A stretch of DNA of 64,000 bases from an uncultured Flavobacteriaceae bacterium (GTDB lineage Bacteria; Bacteroidota; Bacteroidia; Flavobacteriales; Flavobacteriaceae), in assembly GCA_947504035.1 (NCBI GenBank), contig CANNGA010000003.1, forward strand, positions 1 through 64,000. Reading direction: 5' to 3'. Position numbers and translations under genes: made by a program. The notes below the pieces were generated by a model, which worked only from the letters and a program-made list of their open reading frames with translations, made no database searches and was not told the DNA's origin. Positions 18,462-27,181 of the stretch are shown here, one piece after another. Position 1 is the stretch's first letter; every line of letters begins with the position of its first letter.

Positions 18462-19256
18462 ATGAAACACATCTCAAGCATACAAAATCCGCTCATCAAG
18501 CAGCTTTTACAATTAAAAGACAAATCGCGTGAACGCAAAAAAAATGGTCTTTTTTTAATTGAAGGGCAACGTGAAATAGCCTTAGCTATCGCGGGCGCTT
18601 ATCAATTAGAAACTCTGTTATTTTATCCTGAATTATGTCCTTTAACTCAGGTAGAAGCCCTTACTGAACAACCTGTCCATCTTATAGAGATTTCTAAAGA
18701 AGTGTATCAAAAATTAGCCTATAGAACCACTACAGAAGGTATTTTAGCAGTAGCAAAATCGAAATCTCATGTGCTAGATACGCTAAGCTTTGCTACAAAA
18801 TCCCCTTTAATTTTAGTTGCTGAAGCACCTGAAAAACCCGGTAATATTGGCGCTATTTTAAGAACTGCCGATGCTGCTCATGTTGATGCTGTAATTATCG
18901 CTAATCCAAAAACCGATTTATACAATCCTAATATTATTCGCTCTAGTGTAGGCTGCCTCTTCACCAACACCATTGTTACTGGTACCACTGCTGCTATTAT
19001 TCGTTTTCTAAAAGCACAAAACATCAATATTTATTGCGCCGCTTTACAAGCCGCAACGGCCTATCATACGCAGGACTTTTCTAAACCAACAGCCATTGTT
19101 GTAGGTACTGAAGCTACTGGACTGAGCCCGCAGTGGTTGGAACATGCTACTCAAAATATCATTATCCCTATGCAGGGTGCTATAGACTCAATGAATGTTT
19201 CTGTTGCTGCCGGTATACTTATTTTTGAAGCTAAACGCCAGCGCCATTTTTTATAA
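18462..19256 (+). CDS. TrmH/SpoU-family RNA 2'-O-methyltransferase
   Basis: 264 residues. The N-terminal substrate-binding domain starts with SIQNPLIKQLLQLKDKSRERKKNGLFLIEG, followed by a SPOUT knot with motif 1 APEKPGNIGAILRTADA, motif 2 VVGTEATGLS and motif 3 DSMNVSVAAGILIFEA. Such enzymes use SAM to methylate ribose 2'-OH groups in rRNA or tRNA (RlmB- or YsgA-like). The exact target base cannot be assigned. A second SPOUT gene, trmH, lies 6.3 kb downstream. The next gene, a Ste24-like protease, follows after 48 bp and may share the transcript. Confidence 0.88.
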   Translation: MKHISSIQNPLIKQLLQLKDKSRERKKNGLFLIEGQREIALAIAGAYQLETLLFYPELCPLTQVEALTEQPVHLIEISKEVYQKLAYRTTTEGILAVAKSKSHVLDTLSFATKSPLILVAEAPEKPGNIGAILRTADAAHVDAVIIANPKTDLYNPNIIRSSVGCLFTNTIVTGTTAAIIRFLKAQNINIYCAALQAATAYHTQDFSKPTAIVVGTEATGLSPQWLEHATQNIIIPMQGAIDSMNVSVAAGILIFEAKRQRHFL

Positions 19257-19304
19257 CCTAATAATTTTCTTTTCGAGACACAAGCATTTCGAAATACTAT
19301 TACC

Positions 19305-20552
19305 ATGACCGCAACAACTTTATTCTACATTATAATCGCCATCATTAGTATTAATTTTAGCGTTGATACAATTTTGGGCGCTTTAAATGCCAAACACTTT
19401 AACGATACACTTCCTGACGAACTTAAGGATGTCTATGATACCGAAGCTTATCAAAAGTCGCAAAATTACAAGGCAGTCACTTATAAATTCAGCATACGTA
19501 CTTCTGCTTTTTCATTGGCACTTACGCTTATTTTCTTAGCTTTTGATGGTTTTGAATATATTGACACTATCGCCAGAAGTTACAGCGACTCCCCTATCGG
19601 TAACGCTTTAATCTTCTTTGGCATCATCATGATTGGAAGCGACATTTTAACAACTCCTTTCGCTTACTACAGTACTTTTGTTATCGAAACACAATTTGGT
19701 TTCAACAAAACAACGCGAAAACTCTTTTTTTTAGATAAACTTAAAGGTTGGCTTATGACGGCTGTTGTAGGCGGTAGTATTTTAGCCTTAATTATATGGT
19801 TTTACAATATCTCTGGCACTTATTTTTGGCTGTATGCTTGGGGGCTTGTAGCCGTTTTTACTTTATTCATGAATATGTTTTACTCTAAATTAATCGTTCC
19901 TCTTTTTAACAAACAAACCCCTCTAGAAGAAGGTCCTTTACGCGATAAGATTTCTGCATATGCTGAAACAGTTGGGTTTAAACTTGATAAAATTTTTGTG
20001 ATAGACGGCTCTAAACGCAGTACCAAAGCCAATGCGTATTTTTCTGGTTTTGGGAGTGAAAAACGTGTAACCCTTTATGATACTTTAATTAATGACCTAG
20101 AAGATGAGGAGATTGTCGCTGTCCTTGCACACGAAGTTGGTCATTACAAGAAAAGGCATATTATTTTTAATTTATGTGCCTCCATCTTACTCACAGGGTT
20201 AACCCTTTATCTGCTTTCTTTATTTATTTCTAACCCTCTACTATCAAATGCTTTGGGTGTTTCAACCCCTAGTTTTCATATTGGGCTCATTGCTTTTGGG
20301 CTTCTCTATGCGCCTATTTCAGAAATCACAGGTTTGGTAATGCATCTGTTTTCTAGAGCCTTTGAATATCAAGCAGACGACTATGCTAAAAATACCTATG
20401 CCGCTGCACCTTTAATCTCTTCACTTAAAAAACTTTCAAAAAACAATTTAAGCAACCTAACTCCCCATCCCGCTTATGTTTTTATGCATTACTCGCACCC
20501 TACATTGCTACAGCGTATTAAAAATTTAAAAACGATTAAAAACACCATTTAA
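19305..20552 (+). CDS. M48-family peptidase, Ste24/CAAX prenyl protease 1-like
   Basis: 415 residues, the size of Ste24-type proteases. Several membrane segments flank the zinc site HEVGHYKKRH (about residues 274-283), with a second conserved EYQADDYA Glu ligand about 80 residues on. The N-terminal FNKTT and LVVPLFNK-like segments (IVPLFNKQTPLEEG) are typical of the family. Despite the name, bacteria lack CAAX prenylation in this setting; the likely role is intramembrane quality control of membrane proteins. It follows the SpoU gene by 48 bp. Confidence 0.9.
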   Translation: MTATTLFYIIIAIISINFSVDTILGALNAKHFNDTLPDELKDVYDTEAYQKSQNYKAVTYKFSIRTSAFSLALTLIFLAFDGFEYIDTIARSYSDSPIGNALIFFGIIMIGSDILTTPFAYYSTFVIETQFGFNKTTRKLFFLDKLKGWLMTAVVGGSILALIIWFYNISGTYFWLYAWGLVAVFTLFMNMFYSKLIVPLFNKQTPLEEGPLRDKISAYAETVGFKLDKIFVIDGSKRSTKANAYFSGFGSEKRVTLYDTLINDLEDEEIVAVLAHEVGHYKKRHIIFNLCASILLTGLTLYLLSLFISNPLLSNALGVSTPSFHIGLIAFGLLYAPISEITGLVMHLFSRAFEYQADDYAKNTYAAAPLISSLKKLSKNNLSNLTPHPAYVFMHYSHPTLLQRIKNLKTIKNTI

Positions 20553-20656
20553 CAAGCTTGTCTCTATTAAAATGGACTAAAAAACACATTATCTTGTAAG
20601 GTTTTATATAACTTACGACTACAGTAGGTCATAATTTAGAAACTAAACAAAAAACA

Positions 20657-21538
20657 ATGAAACTTTTAAAACTAAATACACCTCTATTAGCACTCCTATT
20701 AATCACTCTGTCTTTAACTTATAGCTGTAAAGACAAAACAACTCCAGCTCCAATAGAAAAAGAGGTTATGCCTAAAGCAGAAGTGCAAAAACCTGCTGTT
20801 GTTTACGACACTAGTGCGCCTAAAACAATTATAAACGCAATTGCTACTGCCAACGGCGGTTTTGAGAATTTAAAAGCCTTAAAAGACGTTTCTTTTAATT
20901 ACAGTTATGTACATCCAGATGGCAAAAAAGACATTTCTACAGAGCGTTACATTTTTAGTAACGAAGCGTCTTGGGCCAAATATACAGACCACGAAATTAA
21001 CGTAGCCCCTCAACTTAAAGGTGATGTGATTCAATTTTATGACGGTGAGAAGGCATTTGTATACAATAATAACAAGGCGGTAGAAGATCCTGCTATTGTT
21101 GGTGTTGGTCAATTTTTACGCCAAGCCAATTACATGTGGTTTACAATGATGTTCAAATTAGGAGATCCTGGAACAGTATACACGTACGAGGGGCAGGAAG
21201 TTTTAGACGGTAATACCTATGACAAACTTTTAGTCACTTACGATCCTGAAATTACAAAAAAACAGGCCAATGACATTTATGTCCTTTATGTGAATCCTGA
21301 AACCCACTTGGTAGAACAATTTAAATTCTCTATCCCTGCATTTAAAATTATGGAGCCTATACTATTGGCAAAGTTAACGTATAAAGAAATAAACGGTGTA
21401 CACGTTATTACAAGACGTCAAATGTTTTCACCTGCCAAAGATGGCAATGGTTACACACCTATGGTAGATCAAAACACAACAAATGTGACATTTAACAATG
21501 GCTATACTAAGGCGCAATTAGCACAAATGAAGTCTTAA
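20657..21538 (+). CDS. Lipoprotein of the DUF6503-like group
   Basis: 293 residues. The signal ends in a lipobox (LTYSC, Cys about 24) followed by KDKTTPAP and a Pro/Lys-rich linker. The mature domain starts TIINAIATANGGFENLKALKDVSFNY and is rich in beta-strands (VIQFYDGEKAFVY, YDKLLVTYDPE, THLVEQFKFSIP). This resembles outer-membrane lipoprotein-sorting (LolA-like) folds and DUF6503. It may carry lipid or simply bind a ligand in the periplasm. The stop codon lies inside the left end of a dispersed palindromic repeat. Confidence 0.6.
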   Translation: MKLLKLNTPLLALLLITLSLTYSCKDKTTPAPIEKEVMPKAEVQKPAVVYDTSAPKTIINAIATANGGFENLKALKDVSFNYSYVHPDGKKDISTERYIFSNEASWAKYTDHEINVAPQLKGDVIQFYDGEKAFVYNNNKAVEDPAIVGVGQFLRQANYMWFTMMFKLGDPGTVYTYEGQEVLDGNTYDKLLVTYDPEITKKQANDIYVLYVNPETHLVEQFKFSIPAFKIMEPILLAKLTYKEINGVHVITRRQMFSPAKDGNGYTPMVDQNTTNVTFNNGYTKAQLAQMKS

Positions 21539-21711
21539 ACCCGCTTTATGCGATAGAACATCTATTACACCTTTGAGCTACTGCAAATACTGGCGCTACA
21601 CTACTTTTTTCAATTTAACCATAGCGATGCTATGCTAAAATCAAGAAAAAGTCAGTATTTATGGTATCTCAAAGCTTCACGACAATGCTCTATCGCATAA
21701 TTCGGGTTAAA
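21535..21711. repeat. Dispersed palindromic intergenic repeat, copy A (177 bp)
   Basis: Ends are inverted: TTAAACCCGCTTTATGCGAT at the left and its imperfect complement at the right (ATCGCATAATTCGGGTTAA). The two halves keep pairing inward for about 60 bp, around a central ATAGCGATGCTAT palindrome. Read on the minus strand it aligns along its whole length with copies at 30998-31175 and 33737-33902 (shared TTTAACCC, ATTATGC, CCATAAA, TTTTCTTnATTT and GGTTAAAT blocks). The left end overlaps the stop codon of the preceding gene, which supplies no coding function. It has no ORF, so a MITE-like or REP-like element is the best description. Confidence 0.75.
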
Positions 21712-21771
21712 TTAGCGTTTGTACCTATTAACAGTGTACATGTGGACACACACAGGTGCATCGATACGACT

Positions 21772-21807
21772 AAAAAGGCTCGGATTAATTATTAATTCGA
21801 GCCTTTT
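21772..21807. terminator. Bidirectional terminator next to the M57 gene
   Basis: AAAAGGCTCGGATTAAT pairs with ATTAATTCGAGCCTTTT with one mismatch. On the minus strand a TTTTT run follows, about 40 bp past the stop of the M57 protease. Confidence 0.75.
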
Positions 21808-21847
21808 CTATATAGTGTCGTGTCTATTCTACAGACTGTATCTATTA

Positions 21848-22591
21848 TTACCGGTTAGGCGGAGTGGCTTCGCAGTCGCCGTACAATAGGTCTAAAGCAT
21901 CTCTGTCTCCTCTAGAAATACAACATCCTGCATTCCCACCAGAATTCATTATAGAACTAGCATCATTTCGCAAAGACCCTCTAATAAAAGTACCTTCATT
22001 AGTGTTTGTATGTGCAAAACCAATGGTATGCCCTAACTCGTGAGTTAAAACACGCTCCCACGGTGCATTCCCCAAGCGTTCTCTATTCACACGAATTAAA
22101 CTTCCTGCCAAACCATTTCTTGGTCCAGAAGCGGCTGCCGCTGTAGTACTCGCAAGATTATCATTTGCTCTAGCAAACCTCACCGTCATCGTTGTATTTC
22201 GATTTGCTATCGTTAAACTCACAAGACTGTTAGCGTTAGAATTCCAATTAGAGACAGCAGTTTCTAATGCTCTCGAATGCACTCCAGACAGGTCATTTTT
22301 TATACGAATATTTAACCGGTTTTCGCAAGCAATTAACTGCCGTGTGCGCCGTTGCTTTCCCGCTAAGGCATTGTTTAGGTCTTCATCTGTAAACACCATA
22401 TCCCCTTCTACAATATAACTAGTGTTCGCTTCATACACAGGAATGTCTGTGGTATTGTAACCCAGTGTTTCTAATTTAGAGATTACATCTGGTGCAACAG
22501 ATTGCTGCGGTGTTTCTGTAGTGCTATTGTTTAAATCATCTTGACATCCTAAAAAAGATAGTGCCAGTACAGCTGCTAATAATTTTTTCAT
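21848..22591 (-). CDS. M57-like zinc metalloprotease lipoprotein
   Basis: 247 residues. The signal ends in a lipobox (SFLGC). Near the C-terminus is VLTHELGHTIGFAHTNT, the HExxHxxGxxH zinc motif of metzincins, followed by SSIMNSGG, a Met-turn-like segment. The LTHELGHTIGFAHT form is typical of the Bacteroidetes dual-action HEIGH (M57) peptidases. The residues after the signal are Asn/Thr/Gln-rich and could be a propeptide. It is probably a periplasmic or surface protease. It is monocistronic, with a strong terminator 40 bp downstream. Confidence 0.8.
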   Translation of the reverse strand: MKKLLAAVLALSFLGCQDDLNNSTTETPQQSVAPDVISKLETLGYNTTDIPVYEANTSYIVEGDMVFTDEDLNNALAGKQRRTRQLIACENRLNIRIKNDLSGVHSRALETAVSNWNSNANSLVSLTIANRNTTMTVRFARANDNLASTTAAAASGPRNGLAGSLIRVNRERLGNAPWERVLTHELGHTIGFAHTNTNEGTFIRGSLRNDASSIMNSGGNAGCCISRGDRDALDLLYGDCEATPPNR

Positions 22592-22707
22592 TTTAATTTA
22601 GTTTAGTTTGGTTTATTATCTTACAATACTAACGAAAAAACAACATTAATCTCTTATACATTTGAAAAAAAAGCGGTAATACCCTATCATTTCATATCTG
22701 TAGTTAT

Positions 22708-22733
22708 TTGCATCGATTAATAATGTATATTTG
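22708..22733 (+). promoter_or_regulatory. Predicted promoter of the DEAD-box helicase leader
   Basis: TTG at 22708 and TATATTTG at 22726-22733. The -7 element fits the consensus exactly; the 15-bp spacing is slightly short. Confidence 0.5.
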
Positions 22734-22735
22734 CA

Positions 22736-22866
22736 GCTTTAAAACTCAAAAGATGAGTTTATAGTCCTCAGGGTGAGGATGTGTTACTAGAAGTTTAGGT
22801 AAAAAGTATGTCGATTCCCTTCTTGTGTAACACTACATGATAAATCGCATACATATATTATTTTAG
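22736..22866 (+). ncRNA. Structured 5' leader of the DEAD-box helicase gene
   Basis: About 130 nt between the promoter and ATG 22867 can form three stems: AAACTCA/TGAGTTT near 22742-22761, TCCTCA/TGAGGA near 22764-22778, and GTGTTAC/GTAACAC enclosing about 38 nt up to 22833. Most genes here have very short leaders, so this looks deliberate. Long autoregulatory leaders are known for cold-shock helicases in other bacteria; here that is inference. It does not match a riboswitch class I recognise. Confidence 0.5.
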
Positions 22867-24642
22867 ATGAACACATTTCACGATTTAGGTCTTAATGAAG
22901 ACCTTTTACAAGCCATCACAGATTTAGGATTTGAAAAACCAAGTGAGGTACAGGATAAAGCCATTCCAATTCTTTTAAATTCAGAAACCGATTTAGTAGC
23001 ATTAGCACAAACAGGAACAGGTAAAACTGCTGCTTTTGGCTTTCCAATGCTTCATAAAATCGATATTAATAGCCGTACCACACAAGGTTTAATTTTATCA
23101 CCAACTCGCGAATTGTGCTTACAGATAGCCAATGAGATGAAATTGTATGGTAAATATTGTAAAGGTCTTAATGTCGCTGCTATTTATGGTGGTGCAAGTA
23201 TCACCGATCAAGCTAGAGAAGTAAAGCGTGGCGCACAAATTATCGTCGCTACTCCTGGCCGTATGAAAGATATGATAAGCAGACGTTTAGTGGATATCTC
23301 TAAAATTGAATATTCGGTTTTAGATGAGGCTGATGAGATGCTTAATATGGGCTTCAAGGAAGATATTACAGAGATTTTATCACACACACCAGAAGATAAA
23401 AACACTTGGTTATTTTCAGCAACTATGCCTAAAGAAGTGGCTGCAATTGCTAAAAACTTCATGCACCAACCGCAAGAAATTACAGTAGGTCATAAAAATG
23501 AAGGTAGCAAAAATGTAACACACGAATATTACCTTGTAAACGCCAGAGACCGTTATCAAGCTTTAAAACGATTGGCAGATGCTAATCCAGATATCTTTTC
23601 TGTTGTATTCTGTAGAACAAAACGCGACACTCAAAAAGTAGCAGAGCGTTTAATTGAAGATGGCTACAATGCTGGAGCACTCCATGGTGATTTAAGTCAG
23701 AATCAACGTGATTTGGTCATGAAGTCCTTTAGAAACAACCAAATTCAAATGTTAGTAGCGACAGATGTTGCCGCTCGTGGTATTGATGTCGATGATATTA
23801 CGCATGTGATCAATTACCAACTTCCAGATGAAATCGAAACCTATACACACCGTTCTGGTAGAACTGGCCGTGCTGGTAAAACAGGGGTCTCTATGGTTAT
23901 CGTTTCTAAAAGTGAAGTTCGTAAAATAAAAAGTATTGAACGTATTATAAAGAAGGCGTTTGAAAAGAAAGACGTACCAAATGGTATGGAAATCTGTGAA
24001 GTACAATTGATGTCTTTGGCTAAAAAAGTACACAGTACAGAAGTCAACACCGATATTGATGCTTATTTAGGAGATATCAACTCACTTTTTGAAGATACGA
24101 GTAAAGACGAATTGATTAAAAAATTCTTCTCTGTAGAATTTTCACGTTTTTACAATTACTACCAAAAAGCATCAGATCTTAACATATCAGGATCTTTTGA
24201 CGAAAGCCGCTCTGGAGAAAGTAACTCTAAATCCACACGTTATTTCATTAATGTTGGTAAAAAAGATGGATACGACTGGATGAGCTTAAAAGATTTCTTA
24301 AAAGAGATTTTAGAACTTGGTAGAGACGACGTCTTCAAAGTAGAAGTTAAAGACAGTTTCTCTTTCTTTAATACAGAAAATGAATTAAAAGAGAAAGTAT
24401 TAGCATTCTTTACCGACTTTAAACATGACGGTCGTTTTGTAAACGTTGAAGTTTCTGAAAATCGCGGACGCAGTGGCGGAGGGCGCAGAGATAGAGGCAG
24501 AGGAAAACGTCGTGACGACAGAAAAGGTGGTGCTTCTTCTGGAGGCGAACACAAAAAACGTAGAAGCGATAACAAATCGAAACCTAGACGTTCCAATTCT
24601 AACGAATTTGCAAGCTCTAGACCTAGACGTTCAAGACGTTAA
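22867..24642 (+). CDS. DEAD-box RNA helicase, DeaD/CsdA type with DbpA RNA-binding domain
   Basis: 591 residues. All helicase motifs are visible: Q motif before AIPILL, motif I AQTGTGKT, Ia PTRELCLQ, Ib TPGRMKD, II DEAD, III SATMP, IV VFCRTK, V ATDVAARGIDV, VI HRSGRTGRAG. Residues of about 455-545 (RYFINVGKKDGYDWMSLKDF, FNTENELKEKVLAF) form a DbpA-type RNA-binding domain. The tail from 545 is Arg/Gly/Lys-rich. It remodels rRNA and mRNA structure, probably in ribosome assembly and cold adaptation, in the cytosol. The structured leader suggests post-transcriptional control. Confidence 0.95.
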   Translation: MNTFHDLGLNEDLLQAITDLGFEKPSEVQDKAIPILLNSETDLVALAQTGTGKTAAFGFPMLHKIDINSRTTQGLILSPTRELCLQIANEMKLYGKYCKGLNVAAIYGGASITDQAREVKRGAQIIVATPGRMKDMISRRLVDISKIEYSVLDEADEMLNMGFKEDITEILSHTPEDKNTWLFSATMPKEVAAIAKNFMHQPQEITVGHKNEGSKNVTHEYYLVNARDRYQALKRLADANPDIFSVVFCRTKRDTQKVAERLIEDGYNAGALHGDLSQNQRDLVMKSFRNNQIQMLVATDVAARGIDVDDITHVINYQLPDEIETYTHRSGRTGRAGKTGVSMVIVSKSEVRKIKSIERIIKKAFEKKDVPNGMEICEVQLMSLAKKVHSTEVNTDIDAYLGDINSLFEDTSKDELIKKFFSVEFSRFYNYYQKASDLNISGSFDESRSGESNSKSTRYFINVGKKDGYDWMSLKDFLKEILELGRDDVFKVEVKDSFSFFNTENELKEKVLAFFTDFKHDGRFVNVEVSENRGRSGGGRRDRGRGKRRDDRKGGASSGGEHKKRRSDNKSKPRRSNSNEFASSRPRRSRR

Positions 24643-24781
24643 TTATAGCATTTTAGTGATGCCATATGTTGTCTGCTGTTTAAGGTACGCTTTTTGTTAA
24701 TTTTTAGTCAAATAAAACAGTAACCCTAATTTGTTACTGTTTTGTTTAGTATTTTTATATGAAATCAACTTGTATCATTTT

Positions 24782-25555
24782 ATGAAACGTTATATAGCAG
24801 TAGTTTGTTTGTTTTTATGTACCTCTATAGCAGTAGCACAAGATGCGACTAGCGTTTTAGGTACGATTACAAACGCTGCTAACGGCGCTATCTTAGAGAG
24901 TGTTAATATTGTAAACTTAAATCAAGTTATCGGTACAACAACAGATGCTAAGGGCCAATTTAAAATTGATGCCAAAGTTAATGATACGTTACACCTCTCC
25001 TATCTAGGGTTTAAATCTATTAAAGTAAGAGTCACTAACGATTGGTTAAAGTACGGCAACTCTAATATTGAACTTACGGAGTTGGCTTTAGCTTTAGAGG
25101 AAGTTGTGGTTAACCAATTAAAACTTACAGGGTATTTAGAGGTAGACATCAAACAATTACCTGCTATAAATGACAATTACAGGTACCAAATTTCGGGGTT
25201 AAGTTCGGGTTATGAGGCTGGAAAAAAATCAGGTTTAACCAAAGTTATTGGTTCTATTTTCAATCCCGCCGATTTCTTACATCGTATTTTTAGTAAAAGG
25301 AATGCTGAACTGCGAAAACTAAAAAAAATGAAGGAGGATGATGAAATTAGAAACCTTCTCGCCTCTCGTTTTGATAGAGAAATGCTTACCGTACTACTTA
25401 ATGTAGAACGCGTAGACTTAGACGAAATGGTGACCCAATGTAACTATTCTAAAGGCTTTGTACAAACTGCAAATGACTTGCAAATCCTTGATGCAATTAG
25501 CGCCTGTTATGAAGAATACAAAGTGCTAAGCAACAATCGTAAAAACCGCATTTAA
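24782..25555 (+). CDS. Secreted carboxypeptidase-regulatory-like domain protein
   Basis: 257 residues from ATG 24782, chosen because a canonical signal peptide (MKRYIAVVCLFLCTSIAVAQ) starts there; a start at 24731 would add 17 unlikely residues. Residues of about 22-105 are a CarboxypepD_reg-like beta-sandwich (VLGTITNAANGAILESVNIVN, GTTTDAKGQFKIDA, LHLSYLGFKSIKV). The C-terminal half is helical and charged and unlike TonB-dependent receptors. In Bacteroidetes this domain is common in envelope proteins; this one lacks the barrel and has no clear function. It ends in a 4-bp tail overlap with trmH. Confidence 0.78.
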   Translation: MKRYIAVVCLFLCTSIAVAQDATSVLGTITNAANGAILESVNIVNLNQVIGTTTDAKGQFKIDAKVNDTLHLSYLGFKSIKVRVTNDWLKYGNSNIELTELALALEEVVVNQLKLTGYLEVDIKQLPAINDNYRYQISGLSSGYEAGKKSGLTKVIGSIFNPADFLHRIFSKRNAELRKLKKMKEDDEIRNLLASRFDREMLTVLLNVERVDLDEMVTQCNYSKGFVQTANDLQILDAISACYEEYKVLSNNRKNRI

Positions 25556-26211
25556 GGTTTTTGCGTTTCTAAAAAGCGTGCGACAATCTCGTCGTAACTT
25601 TTAATCGTTTTTTTGCACCAATCCAAGCGTTTCCAATAGACCTCTTCTGCGGTTAACTGCCACGGTAAAGTACTTTGTCGTAATGCTGTTGTGACGTGCT
25701 GTAAAATAATTGCCGCAGAAACAGATATATTTAAACTTTCTGTAAAACCAGACATAGGTATTTTTAAATAACTATCAGCAGCATCCATAACCTCTTGCGA
25801 AAGTCCCTCTGTCTCTCGTCCAAAGAAAAAACATGCTTTTTGAGTAATATCAAATTCTTGGAGATTGCAATCGTTTTTATGTGGTGTTGTCGCTACAATT
25901 TGATAGCCTTTTTGCTTCAAATCATTTAAACAAGATTTTACAGATTGGTACCGGTTTAAATCAACCCATTTTTGAGCTCCCATTGCAATCTCTCGATCTA
26001 TACGTTTGGTATTTTGCTCTTCTACAATACTCACTTCTTGAATTCCAAACACATCACAACTCCGTAGTACCGCACTTGTATTGTGCAATTGGTAAACGTC
26101 TTCTGTAGCCACTGTAAAATGTTTGGTACGTTGTGCGAGTACGCGTTGAAATTTTTCCCGTCTAGACGCTGTTAAATACGATTCTAAATGTTCTAATAAT
26201 GCTGTATTCAT
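25552..26211 (-). CDS. trmH: tRNA (guanosine-2'-O)-methyltransferase TrmH
   Basis: 219 residues from the ATG at 26211, which gives the usual N-terminus MNTALLEHLESYLTASRREKF; an upstream ATG at 26244 would add 11 residues. The family blocks are RTKHFTVATEDVYQLHNTSAVLRSCDVFG, IDREIAMGAQKW, FFGRETEGLSQE and FTESLNISVSAAIILQH. The trefoil-knot SPOUT enzyme uses SAM to methylate G18 ribose in tRNA D-loops, in the cytosol. It converges with and overlaps the previous gene by 4 bp. Confidence 0.92.
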   Translation of the reverse strand: MNTALLEHLESYLTASRREKFQRVLAQRTKHFTVATEDVYQLHNTSAVLRSCDVFGIQEVSIVEEQNTKRIDREIAMGAQKWVDLNRYQSVKSCLNDLKQKGYQIVATTPHKNDCNLQEFDITQKACFFFGRETEGLSQEVMDAADSYLKIPMSGFTESLNISVSAAIILQHVTTALRQSTLPWQLTAEEVYWKRLDWCKKTIKSYDEIVARFLETQKP

Positions 26212-26273
26212 AGGGGATAAAAGTACTAAAGTTTCATGAGCCATAACTTATAATTTGTTAGTATATTTAGACT

Positions 26274-26963
26274 ATGAAAAAACATATCGTTGTACTTACA
26301 GGCGCAGGAATAAGCGCAGAAAGTGGTATCAATACATTTAGGGATGCTGATGGTCTCTGGGAAGGCCATGATATTATGGATGTTGCCACACCAGAAGGCT
26401 TTGCTAAAAACCCAGCATTGGTACTTGAGTTTTACAACCAAAGGCGCCGTCAATTACGAGACGTTCTACCGAATCAAGCGCATAAAGATTTGGCCGCTTT
26501 AGAAACCGATTTTAACATAAGTATTATCACTCAAAATGTAGACGATTTACACGAACGCGCAGGAAGCACAGCGGTTATACATTTACATGGTGAGTTATTA
26601 AAAGTAAGAAGTTCTAAAAACAGTACTTCTGTTAAAACATGGAAAAAAGACCTTCTTCCAGGCATGCGTTGTGAAGAAGGCCACCAATTGCGTCCTCATA
26701 TTGTTTGGTTTGGTGAAGCTGTTCCAATGATAGACAATGCCATGTCCATATGTGCTACTGCAGATGTACTCGTTATTATAGGAACCTCTATGCAAGTTTA
26801 CCCTGCTGCTGGACTTTTACACTACGCCCCTAAAGATATCCCTATCTATTTCATAGATCCTAAACCTGCTATCACGCCTTCTGCTCAACTTACTGTTATT
26901 GCCAAAACAGCAACACAGGGCGTTGCAGAACTTTGTTCTCTTTTAAAACAAAACACCTCATAG
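26274..26963 (+). CDS. Sir2-family NAD-dependent protein deacylase lacking the zinc cysteines
   Basis: 229 residues. The NAD site shows TGAGISAESGINTFRDADGLWEG, the catalytic region TQNVDDLHERAGS with HLHGEL (catalytic His), and the late GTSMQVYPAAGL. These features match class III sirtuins (CobB/SIRT5-like), which remove acetyl or succinyl groups from lysines. The usual two CxxC zinc pairs are missing: between HGEL and RPHIVWFGEAVP there is only one cysteine (MRCEEGHQ). A short, zinc-free small domain is therefore likely. The gene starts 62 bp from trmH on the opposite strand. Confidence 0.92.
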   Translation: MKKHIVVLTGAGISAESGINTFRDADGLWEGHDIMDVATPEGFAKNPALVLEFYNQRRRQLRDVLPNQAHKDLAALETDFNISIITQNVDDLHERAGSTAVIHLHGELLKVRSSKNSTSVKTWKKDLLPGMRCEEGHQLRPHIVWFGEAVPMIDNAMSICATADVLVIIGTSMQVYPAAGLLHYAPKDIPIYFIDPKPAITPSAQLTVIAKTATQGVAELCSLLKQNTS

Positions 26964-27166
26964 AGATTCCAAACCTTTGCACTGCTTGTATGGCTTGAAT
27001 TGCGAAAAGAAATGCTATGGCTATACTGACGTTTAAACATTTAGAGAACACGAAGTATGCTACATATTTTAAATATTGTAATACCTGTGCTGGGTTAGGG
27101 TTAAAAATAAAAACCATTCTGTTAAATGATTTGTTAATGTCAGGGGATATCCTAAAAAATCATTAG

Positions 27167-27174
27167 TATATTTG
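27167..27174 (+). promoter_or_regulatory. Predicted -7 element for the egtBD operon
   Basis: TATATTTG matches the consensus and ends 7 bases before the egtB ATG, implying an almost leaderless transcript. Confidence 0.45.
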
Positions 27175-27181
27175 AAATGAC

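Noticed and set aside
24446-24700. 84-residue ORF at the end of the helicase gene
   Set aside because: Out-of-frame shadow of the Arg/Gly-rich helicase tail.
27017-27166. 49-codon plus-strand ORF upstream of egtB containing CxxC
   Set aside because: Short, unsupported by homology and ending at the egtB promoter; possible but not distinguishable from chance.
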